Shown here in pieces: positions 1 to 5,075 of a DNA stretch of 5,075 nt; the first letter of the stretch is position 1; the number at the start of each line of letters is the position of its first letter. Origin of the DNA: Anaerolineae bacterium (GTDB taxonomy: Bacteria; Chloroflexota; Anaerolineae; Aggregatilineales; Phototrophicaceae); the NCBI GenBank assembly GCA_025454715.1, contig JALONY010000156.1, positions 1 to 5,075 of the forward strand. Direction: 5' to 3'. A program made the translations under genes and the position numbers. The notes below the pieces were generated by a model. It made no database searches and was not told the origin of the DNA. It saw only the letters and a program-made list of their open reading frames with translations.

Positions 1-1
1 C

Positions 2-139
2 AACGACGCCGCCGCGTTCTCGGCCAGCTTCGCCCCGTGGGTGCCCGCCTCGGTCTGGGCGTTCTTATGGGCGCTCGCCTCGGCGCTCCTGCTGATGGCC
101 GCCGTCTACTTTTCCATCATCCGCCCGCCCCGCCGCTAA
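2..139 (+). CDS. C-terminal fragment of a membrane protein (5' end outside window)
   Basis: The frame beginning at base 2 is open from the window edge to a TAA at 137-139 and gives 45 residues. It is strongly hydrophobic from about residue 13 to 40 (rich in W, A, L, V, F), then ends with a short basic tail, R41-P-P-R-R45. This pattern fits a last transmembrane helix followed by a cytoplasmic C-terminus by the positive-inside rule. Codons end almost only in C or G, like the neighbouring genes, which supports real coding. The family cannot be named; a multi-pass transporter or permease is a guess. Its stop overlaps the stop of the convergent hydrolase gene by four bases, so no separate terminator fits between the two. 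Confidence is moderate because only the tail is visible. Confidence 0.6.
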   Translation, partial: NDAAAFSASFAPWVPASVWAFLWALASALLLMAAVYFSIIRPPRR

Positions 140-975
140 AGCCGCGCCAGCCAATCGCGCACCAGCGCGCCCGCCTGCTCCGGCGCAGATTGTGGGAACA
201 AATGCCCGTGCCCCTCGATTTCGAGGTGTGTGGCGTCCGGCAACAGCTCGCGCACCTGCGCCGCAGGGTCAGGCAGATAGGTGTCACTCGTCCCACCGCG
301 CAAAATGAGGGTCGGCAACACGCCATGCAGCTTCGGCACCGTCTCCCACGTCGCCCCATACCCCGTCTTGAAATAGTACGTCTCCCACGCGGCAGGCCAC
401 GCCAAGCGCAACCCGCCCGCCCCGTCCGGCGTCAACCCGTGCGTCACATAGGCACGGGTCGCCTCGTCCGTCCAATCCCGAAACGCCCCGCGCCCCTTAA
501 AGTAGGCATACGCCGCCTCAACCGACTCGAACGTTTGCTGGCGCTTGGCCGCCCGCGCCGCCAAGTGAAACCCCTCACCAATCGTGCCCGCCTCGCGCAT
601 CTGGCGCAATGCGTCCAACACATGCGGCGGCAAAAAGGTCGGGTCGAGCATCACCAACGCCCGAAACCGCGCAGGCTCACGGATGGCCGCAATCATCGAC
701 GCCACCGCCCCGAACGAGTGCCCGACCATCACCACCTCGCTCAGGCCGTGCGCCGCCAACCCCGCCAACAAGTCGTCGGCCACCTCGTCCCATTGCCCCA
801 AGCGCTCCGGCACCGGCTCATCCGGCCACATCCCCCGCGGCAACAAGCACGTCACCGCATACGACCCCATGAGCGGGCGCAACATCGGCACATACGTCTC
901 GGGCGTCATCCCATTGGCCAACGCCAACACCAGCGGTTGCCCTTGCCCGCCCAGCCGCACCATCGGGTAATCCAT
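136..975 (-). CDS. alpha/beta-hydrolase fold protein
   Basis: This 279-residue protein has the size and layout of a soluble single-domain alpha/beta hydrolase. The nucleophile elbow is GHSFG at residues 85-89, making Ser87 the probable nucleophile. D231, after the strand PTLILRGG, sits where the catalytic acid normally lies; D111 in MLDP is the alternative. The GHGH at 255-258 supplies the catalytic histidine. The usual HG oxyanion motif after the first strand is replaced by NG (ALANGM, about residues 18-23). A helical cap probably lies between about 115 and 210. The frame continues upstream to an ATG at 1050, but GAGGAG lies 6 bases before the ATG at 975 and only 3 before the adjacent ATG at 978, so 975 is chosen. 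There is no signal peptide, so it is probably cytoplasmic. The substrate is unknown: esterase, lactonase, C-C hydrolase or haloperoxidase-like activities all remain possible. Confidence 0.9.
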   Translation of the reverse strand: MDYPMVRLGGQGQPLVLALANGMTPETYVPMLRPLMGSYAVTCLLPRGMWPDEPVPERLGQWDEVADDLLAGLAAHGLSEVVMVGHSFGAVASMIAAIREPARFRALVMLDPTFLPPHVLDALRQMREAGTIGEGFHLAARAAKRQQTFESVEAAYAYFKGRGAFRDWTDEATRAYVTHGLTPDGAGGLRLAWPAAWETYYFKTGYGATWETVPKLHGVLPTLILRGGTSDTYLPDPAAQVRELLPDATHLEIEGHGHLFPQSAPEQAGALVRDWLARL

Positions 976-981
976 CATCAG

Positions 982-987
982 CTCCTC
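982..987 (-). promoter_or_regulatory. ribosome binding site of the alpha/beta-hydrolase gene
   Basis: On the minus strand this reads GAGGAG, a near-perfect Shine-Dalgarno core. It lies 6 bases before the ATG at 975 and 3 before the ATG at 978. It decides the start at 975 against the in-frame ATG at 1050, which would add 25 residues that look unlike an alpha/beta-hydrolase N-terminus. Confidence 0.75.
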
Positions 988-1007
988 ACGCTTCGGTCTC
1001 TCTTTGG

Positions 1008-1036
1008 ACGCTAACGCGAAATCGAAATCTTTGCAA
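1008..1036 (-). promoter_or_regulatory. possible weak promoter of the alpha/beta-hydrolase gene
   Basis: Reading the minus strand, TTGCAA (1036-1031) is followed after exactly 17 bases by TAGCGT (1013-1008), a poor -10 match (three of six, including the first TA and last T). It would start transcription near base 1000, a sensible distance from the ribosome site at 982-987. The spacer contains a tandem GATTTC repeat. This is a weak, position-based call. Confidence 0.25.
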
Positions 1037-1057
1037 ACCACCACGCCCATCGCTGGC

Positions 1058-1063
1058 TATAAT
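1058..1063 (+). promoter_or_regulatory. -10 promoter box (TATAAT) for the two-helix membrane protein gene
   Basis: This is a perfect consensus TATAAT. No good -35 element sits at 16-18 bases; TTGCAA at 1031-1036 is 21 bases away. A TG pair at 1054-1055 is one base off the extended -10 position. Transcription would begin near 1070, which rules out the in-frame ATG at 1004 as a translation start and leaves a very short leader before the ATG at 1079. Confidence 0.6.
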
Positions 1064-1078
1064 ACCCTTGAGAAGCAG

Positions 1079-1732
1079 ATGAAAGTGGTTGTTATGCAGC
1101 GCCTCAATCGGATTCGCCACCTCTGGACGATTCAAGACCCCGTCGCCATCTGGGTTCGCCTCGCCCCCGACCTATCCATGCAAACCGTCGAACAATCGAC
1201 ACTCCCCAGCGTCAAACGCCTGCACCTGCGCGAGGCGTTCGCCAATGGCAGGCGCTACGATGTCTTCAAACGCCCCGACGGGTTCGTGCTGGCCTCGTCC
1301 GCCCTCACCGGCTGGAACGGTCGCCAGCGCGCCAGCGCCGCCTGCACCCTGCACGTCCACCTCACCACCGACGCCGACCACGCCCAAACCACCCTGACCG
1401 TCCACGCCCACCTCCGCCCGTTCGCCGTCCTCAATGCCCTGTGGCTCCCCACCCTCATGGTGTATCTCATCGGCAGTAACCCGTGGCCACAACCCGCCAT
1501 CGTGTTCGTCATCGTCAGCCTGTATGCGCTGGCGTGGGCTTCCCTGCGCCTTTCCGCCGCCGTCGATGCCGCCGACATGACCTATTTCCTCCAAAAGACC
1601 TTCGAGGAGTTCCAACACATCCAGCCCCAAGTCCTCGCCGCCCCGCCCGACCCCAACGCAGTCAACAGCGCCGACTTCGAGCAGATGTGGGAGCGCTTCG
1701 TCCAAGCGCGCCGCGCCGAATACGCCGATTAG
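1079..1732 (+). CDS. hypothetical protein with two predicted membrane helices
   Basis: This 217-residue protein belongs to no family I recognise. Residues 1-110 are mixed polar and read like a soluble, possibly beta-rich domain, with alternating segments such as FVLASSAL and TLTVHAHL. Two hydrophobic helices follow at about 114-132 and 139-160, separated by a short Pro/Trp turn (NPWPQP). The tail of about 57 residues is charged, contains aromatic residues and a DPNAVNSADF stretch, and is probably cytoplasmic. With a hairpin of two helices, both ends would lie on the same side of the membrane. The frame extends back to an ATG at 1004, but the TATAAT at 1058-1063 lies inside that extension, so 1079 is chosen, with GAGAAG (1070-1075) just ahead. 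The ATG at 1094 is a good alternative (212 residues). It ends 78 bases before copA on the same strand. A functional link to copper is not shown. Confidence 0.75.
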   Translation: MKVVVMQRLNRIRHLWTIQDPVAIWVRLAPDLSMQTVEQSTLPSVKRLHLREAFANGRRYDVFKRPDGFVLASSALTGWNGRQRASAACTLHVHLTTDADHAQTTLTVHAHLRPFAVLNALWLPTLMVYLIGSNPWPQPAIVFVIVSLYALAWASLRLSAAVDAADMTYFLQKTFEEFQHIQPQVLAAPPDPNAVNSADFEQMWERFVQARRAEYAD

Positions 1733-1759
1733 CGCATCCCCAAACCCGCCCTCAACCGC

Positions 1760-1765
1760 TATCCT
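1760..1765 (+). promoter_or_regulatory. possible -10 element of copA (TATCCT)
   Basis: TATCCT matches four of six bases of the -10 consensus in the 78-base gap before copA, in a context (GCTATCCTAA) resembling the GCTATAATA box at 1057-1064. No convincing -35 is seen. Just downstream is a tandem TACCG repeat (1773-1782). It could be regulatory, but it does not resemble the dyad operators known for CsoR or CueR. Confidence 0.25.
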
Positions 1766-1798
1766 AAAGCCATACCGTACCGTTTTCACGCCTCACGC

Positions 1799-1803
1799 AG
1801 GAG
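1799..1803 (+). promoter_or_regulatory. ribosome binding site of copA
   Basis: AGGAG lies 7 bases before the ATG at 1811, an optimal Shine-Dalgarno spacing. It fixes that ATG as the start. Confidence 0.75.
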
Positions 1804-1810
1804 CCGCCCC

Positions 1811-4087
1811 ATGGCACAGCAGTTGACCGAATCCATCCACATCAGCCTCCCGATTACCGGCATGACCTGCGCCGCCTGCGCGGGCACGGTCGAGCGTAGC
1901 CTGAAGAAAGTCCCGGGCGTCAACGCCGTCAGCGTCAACCTCGCCACCGACCGCGCCGAGGTCGCCTTCACCCCGGGCACCGCCCGCGCCGATGATTTCG
2001 TCCGTGCGGTCGAGCGCGCAGGATATGGCATCTTACAACTCGACTCGTCGGCACCCGCCGCCGATGCCGCCGACGCCGAACAACGCGCCCGCGAGGCCGA
2101 GCACGACCAACAACGCCGCATGACCCTGTTCGGTGCCGTCTTCACCATCCCGCTGGTCATCCTCAGCATGACGCGCCACTTCATGCACGACATCCCATTT
2201 CTGATGGACGCCTTCCCGTGGCTGATGGAAGAGGCGTGGCCGTTCATCTTTGGGCTTCTCGCCACGCCCGTTTACCTCGTCTTGGGACGCCAATATCTGG
2301 TCGGGGCGTACAAGGCCGCCCGCAACCGCACCACCAACATGGATACCCTCATCGCCATCGGTGCCACCGCCGCCTATGTGTGGAGTGTCTTGGTCTTGGC
2401 TGGCATGGCGTTCGGCTTCAGCGACGCCGTCGGCACCGCCGAATATTTCGAGGCCGCCGCCGCCATCCTCACCCTGATTACCCTCGGCAAATACCTCGAA
2501 GCCCGCGCCAAAGGCCGCACCGGCACCGCCATCCGCAACCTGCTCAAGCTCACGCCCAAAACCGCCACCCTGCTGCGCGACGGCCAAGAGACAGTCGTCC
2601 CCGCCGACAGCTTGCGCGTCGGCGATGTCGTGGTGGTCAAGCCCGGCGAGCGCGTGCCGGTCGATGGCATCGTGGTCGAGGGCGAGTCCAACATCGACGA
2701 ATCCATGCTGACCGGCGAGCCGCTCCCCGTCCGCAAGACCCCCAACCAGCGCGTCACCGGTGCCACCCTCAACACCGATGGCCGCTTGGTGGTGGCCGCC
2801 GCCCAAGTCGGCAGCCAGACCACCCTCGCCCAAATCGTCCGCATGGTGCAGCAAGCCCAAGGCTCCAAAGCCCCCATCCAGCGCGTCGCCGACCGCATCA
2901 GCAGCATTTTCGTCCCCATCGTGCTGGTCTTGGCGACCCTGACCTTCATCGGATGGCTGGTCATCGCCCAAGCACCCTTCACCACCGCGCTGATGAACGC
3001 CGTCGCCGTGTTGGTGATTGCCTGCCCGTGCGCCCTCGGCCTCGCCACACCCACCGCCATCATGGTCGGCACCGGGCGCGGCGCAGAGATGGGCATTCTC
3101 TTCAAAGACAGCGACGCCCTAGAGCAAACCCGCACCCTCAAGCGCATCGCCCTCGACAAAACCGGCACCATCACCGAGGGCAAGCCTGCCGTCGTCGGAG
3201 CCACGCCGGTCAATGACAGCTCCCTGCGCGACCTGCTCTATCATGCCGCCAGCGCCGAGCGCGGGAGTGAACACCCCATCGCCCAAGCCGTGGTCAGCTA
3301 CGCCGAGGCCAACGGCATCACCCCCGCCGCCCCCAAAGACTTCAAACCCCAGTCGGGGCGTGGCCTTTCCGCCACCATCGACGGTCACGCAGTGCTGGTC
3401 GGCAGCCCGCGCCTGATGCGCGACAACGCCATCGACATCACCCCCGCCCAAGCCGCGCTCGAGGCCGCCCAACGCAACGCCCAGACCCTCGTCTTGGTCG
3501 CTCGTGATGGCGTGCTCATCGGGGTCTTGGGCATCGCCGATACCGTCAAACCGACCTCGGTCGAGGCCATCCAACAACTCACCCGCATGGGCATCGAGAC
3601 GGTCATGCTCACCGGCGACAACCGCGCCGCCGCCGAGCAAGTCGCCCGACAAGTCGGCGTCTCGCAGGTCATGGCCGACCTGCTGCCCGCCGACAAAGCC
3701 CAAGCCGTGGCCAGCCTGCGCGCAGCAGGTCAAGCGGTCGGCATGGTCGGCGACGGCATCAACGACGCGCCAGCCCTCGCCAATGCCGAGGTCGGTTTCG
3801 CGATTGGGACGGGTACGGAGGTCGCCATCGAGGCCGCCGGTGTCACCCTCATGCGCGGTGACCTGCGGAGCGTCAGCCAAGCCGTCCGCCTCAGCCGCAC
3901 CACCATGAACACCATCTACCAAAACCTGTTCTGGGCGTTCATCTACAACGTCATCCTCATCCCCGTTGCCGTGCTCGGCCTGCTCACCCCGATGTTCGCC
4001 GCCGCCGCCATGGCCTTCTCGTCGGTGTTCGTCGTCACCAACTCATTGCGGCTCAAAGGCGCGATGTATCAAGCAAAAGGTGGGTAA
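1811..4087 (+). CDS. copA: Cu(+)-exporting P-type ATPase (P1B-1, CopA family)
   Basis: This complete 758-residue heavy-metal ATPase uses ATP to drive Cu+ (possibly Ag+) out of the cytoplasm across the inner membrane. Domain order: one N-terminal metal-binding HMA domain (about 10-75) with GMTCAAC, Cys20 and Cys23 as ligands; a charged linker (about 80-103); four helices (about 106-228); the actuator domain with TGEP at 301-304; two helices with the transport motif CPC at 405-407; the P-domain with phosphorylated Asp449 in DKTGT; the N-domain with SEHP at 486-489 and a GRG motif (516-518); the hinge TGDN at 601-604 and GDGIND at 647-652; and two last helices. YN at 712-713 and MAFSS at 734-738 complete the metal site that marks Cu+ transport, against Zn/Cd (DK) or Cu2+ (CPH) subgroups. 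Length and motifs are normal, with no lesion. Only one HMA domain is present; many homologues have two. No copper regulator or chaperone gene lies beside it in the window. Confidence 0.97.
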   Translation: MAQQLTESIHISLPITGMTCAACAGTVERSLKKVPGVNAVSVNLATDRAEVAFTPGTARADDFVRAVERAGYGILQLDSSAPAADAADAEQRAREAEHDQQRRMTLFGAVFTIPLVILSMTRHFMHDIPFLMDAFPWLMEEAWPFIFGLLATPVYLVLGRQYLVGAYKAARNRTTNMDTLIAIGATAAYVWSVLVLAGMAFGFSDAVGTAEYFEAAAAILTLITLGKYLEARAKGRTGTAIRNLLKLTPKTATLLRDGQETVVPADSLRVGDVVVVKPGERVPVDGIVVEGESNIDESMLTGEPLPVRKTPNQRVTGATLNTDGRLVVAAAQVGSQTTLAQIVRMVQQAQGSKAPIQRVADRISSIFVPIVLVLATLTFIGWLVIAQAPFTTALMNAVAVLVIACPCALGLATPTAIMVGTGRGAEMGILFKDSDALEQTRTLKRIALDKTGTITEGKPAVVGATPVNDSSLRDLLYHAASAERGSEHPIAQAVVSYAEANGITPAAPKDFKPQSGRGLSATIDGHAVLVGSPRLMRDNAIDITPAQAALEAAQRNAQTLVLVARDGVLIGVLGIADTVKPTSVEAIQQLTRMGIETVMLTGDNRAAAEQVARQVGVSQVMADLLPADKAQAVASLRAAGQAVGMVGDGINDAPALANAEVGFAIGTGTEVAIEAAGVTLMRGDLRSVSQAVRLSRTTMNTIYQNLFWAFIYNVILIPVAVLGLLTPMFAAAAMAFSSVFVVTNSLRLKGAMYQAKGG

Positions 4088-4088
4088 C

Positions 4089-4229
4089 GTTGCTTGATGG
4101 CAGACGTTATGACATTGGCACGAGTTGATGTATCATCGACAGCTTGGCACCCAATAAGCTCAAGCAGCCAAGCTGTCAAAAATACGCTTAATTTGTTCAA
4201 TGGCGTAACGTCTGAATTTTGCAAACAAC
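4089..4229. repeat. large imperfect palindrome filling the gap after copA
   Basis: The two 48-base arms 4101-4148 and 4167-4214 align without gaps: 33 of 48 positions are Watson-Crick pairs and 5 more are G-U if transcribed on the plus strand. The outer nine bases (CAGACGTTA with TAACGTCTG) and inner eleven bases are perfect, with CATTG/CAATG and GTAT/ATAC blocks between. Outside these, GTTGCTTG (4089-4096) pairs with CAAACAAC (4222-4229) with one mismatch. The structure begins two bases after the copA stop and ends seven bases before the esterase start. One sampled 60-base line inside it is 42% GC, well below copA. No target-site duplication could be found by eye, and no transposase is present. 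It may be a miniature mobile element, a structured RNA or a recombination site. Confidence 0.75.
4138..4177. other. perfect 11-bp hairpin at the centre of the palindrome
   Basis: GACAGCTTGGC (4138-4148) and GCCAAGCTGTC (4167-4177) are exact reverse complements around an 18-base loop. Placed 50 bases after the copA stop, it could act as a transcription-end hairpin or stabilise the mRNA 3' end. The plus strand continues with A residues and not a T tract, and the minus strand has no T tract either, so it is not a standard intrinsic terminator. Confidence 0.6.
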
Positions 4230-4236
4230 AGGTTCG

Positions 4237-5075
4237 ATGATGACCGACAAACTACCCCAAATAACGCTCTCGCAAGTTGCCACAGAACTAAGGGACACTC
4301 TCAAGAAAGCACCTCGCGTGCCCGTATCGAGCACCTTAGCGCGCTGGCTGATAAGAGCGGCTACAAAGCTGTTTTTGCGCGACCGTCCTCACGAAGGTAT
4401 ACGGCTTGAAAAGCACGTCACAAAAGAGGGCGTTCACTTGCGTGTCTATACACCAAACACGCAAACGAGCCGCGCTGCATTACTTTGGATTCATGGGGGT
4501 GGCCTCGTGATTGGAAATGCTGCACAAGACGATGGGTTTTGTGCAGAAACCGCTCGGGCACTAGGGATGATTGTGGTATCCACCGAGTACCGGCTTGCTC
4601 CTGAGTTTCCGTTTCCAGCCGCCCTCGATGACTGTTACGCCGCTTGGACATGGCTACAAGACTCTTCATCTCAGTTAAATATTGACGAAAATCGGATTGC
4701 AATAGGCGGGCAGAGCGCCGGTGGTGGGCTCGCTGCCAGTCTCGTTCAACGCATTCACGATACCCGCGAGGTACAGCCTGCCGCACAGTGGCTCTTCTGC
4801 CCGATGCTCGATGACCGCACAGCCGCTTCCCGCAAACTAGACGATATGAAGCATTGGGTGTGGGACAATCAGCAAAATCGGGTCGGTTGGCGCGCCTATT
4901 TAGGGACTGAACCCGGAAGCGACACCATGCCTGATTATGCGGTACCGGCGCGACGCCGTAACCTCGCAGGATTACCACCGACTTGGATTGGCGTTGGCGA
5001 TATTGACCTATTTTTCGATGAAGACAAAATCTATGCCGATCGACTGACTGCTGTTGATGTTGACTGCACTTTTGA
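4237..5075 (+). CDS. hormone-sensitive-lipase-type esterase (alpha/beta-hydrolase fold-3), 3' end outside window
   Basis: The frame is open from the ATG at 4237 to the window edge, giving 279 residues of a protein that is usually about 300-350 long. It carries the HSL (bacterial family IV) hallmarks: the oxyanion motif HGGG at 86-89, EYRLAPE at 117-123, a nucleophile elbow GQSAGG at 158-163 with Ser160, and a DLFFDE stretch at 257-262 that matches the family's acid motif (D-P-L-x-D-E type) with Asp257. The catalytic histidine should lie just beyond the edge. The family hydrolyses short-chain carboxyl esters; the natural substrate is unknown. Gln159 replaces the usual Asp of GDSAGG. A second ATG at 4240 is equally possible and better spaced from the weak AGG at 4230-4232. 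Codons such as TTA, ATA, AAA and GCA are common here but rare in the upstream genes, suggesting a different origin. It has no signal peptide. Confidence 0.9.
   Translation, partial: MMTDKLPQITLSQVATELRDTLKKAPRVPVSSTLARWLIRAATKLFLRDRPHEGIRLEKHVTKEGVHLRVYTPNTQTSRAALLWIHGGGLVIGNAAQDDGFCAETARALGMIVVSTEYRLAPEFPFPAALDDCYAAWTWLQDSSSQLNIDENRIAIGGQSAGGGLAASLVQRIHDTREVQPAAQWLFCPMLDDRTAASRKLDDMKHWVWDNQQNRVGWRAYLGTEPGSDTMPDYAVPARRRNLAGLPPTWIGVGDIDLFFDEDKIYADRLTAVDVDCTF

Noticed and set aside
37..1014. Long plus-strand open frame (325 codons) over the hydrolase gene
   Set aside because: It is antisense to the hydrolase. Its product is extremely rich in Arg, Pro and His, has no domain, and results from C/G-ending codons on the opposite strand.
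1172..1789. Minus-strand open frame (205 codons) opposite the two-helix protein
   Set aside because: It is a Gly/Val/Glu-rich shadow without a ribosome site. The plus-strand gene has a strong -10 box and plausible membrane topology.
2033..2971. Minus-strand open frame (312 codons) inside copA
   Set aside because: The product is a low-complexity Gly/Asp/His-rich sequence typical of an antisense shadow in high-GC DNA, and copA itself has all its motifs in the other strand.
2218..3216. Plus-strand open frame (332 codons) within copA in another frame
   Set aside because: It is an Arg/His/Pro-rich shadow product with no start signal, fully inside an intact P-type ATPase gene.
3119..3922. Minus-strand open frame (267 codons) in the 3' half of copA
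   Set aside because: It is an antisense shadow with Gly/Asp/Val-rich composition and no recognisable motif.
4085..4109. Small inverted repeat TAACGT/ACGTTA just after the copA stop
   Set aside because: It is only six bases long and explained by partial overlap with the larger palindrome; not called as a separate operator.
4418..4978. Minus-strand open frame (186 codons) opposite the esterase
   Set aside because: The plus-strand frame contains HGGG, GQSAGG and the acid motif of HSL esterases in correct order, so the antisense frame is a shadow.

Overview
The window looks like bacterial chromosome from a high-GC organism. The first ~4.1 kb uses codons ending almost only in C or G (one sampled 60-base line inside the ATPase is 67% GC by hand count). 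A perfect TATAAT box and purine-rich ribosome sites (GAGGAG, AGGAG) show ordinary bacterial expression. The taxon cannot be fixed from these genes. Overall style is compatible with a high-GC Chloroflexota-like genome, but this is a low-confidence impression.

Layout: (1) 2-139 (+) is the C-terminal end of a membrane protein whose stop codon overlaps the stop of the next, convergent gene. (2) 136-975 (-) is a complete alpha/beta-hydrolase with a GHSFG nucleophile elbow. (3) 976-1078 is a divergent promoter region. (4) 1079-1732 (+) is an unrecognised protein with two predicted membrane helices. (5) 1811-4087 (+) is a complete copper-exporting P1B-1-type ATPase (CopA family) with every key motif intact. 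(6) 4088-4236 is a non-coding gap almost filled by a large imperfect palindrome, with paired arms from 4089 to 4229. (7) From 4237 (+) to the window edge runs a truncated hormone-sensitive-lipase-type esterase.

The clearest functional statement is copper (Cu+) efflux across the cytoplasmic membrane by the ATPase. No copper regulator (CsoR, CueR) or separate chaperone (CopZ) is visible beside it. The two hydrolases belong to different branches of the alpha/beta-hydrolase fold and share no evident pathway with each other or with the ATPase, so the window reads as loosely associated single genes rather than one operon.

The most unusual part is the stretch after copA. Base composition falls from about two-thirds GC to roughly 40-60% in the lines sampled, and the switch coincides with the palindrome. 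This suggests that the palindrome and the esterase gene arrived together or mark the edge of an acquired segment. The palindrome could be a miniature mobile element, a structured RNA or terminator-like hairpin, or a divergent integron-type recombination site. The sequence alone does not decide between these.
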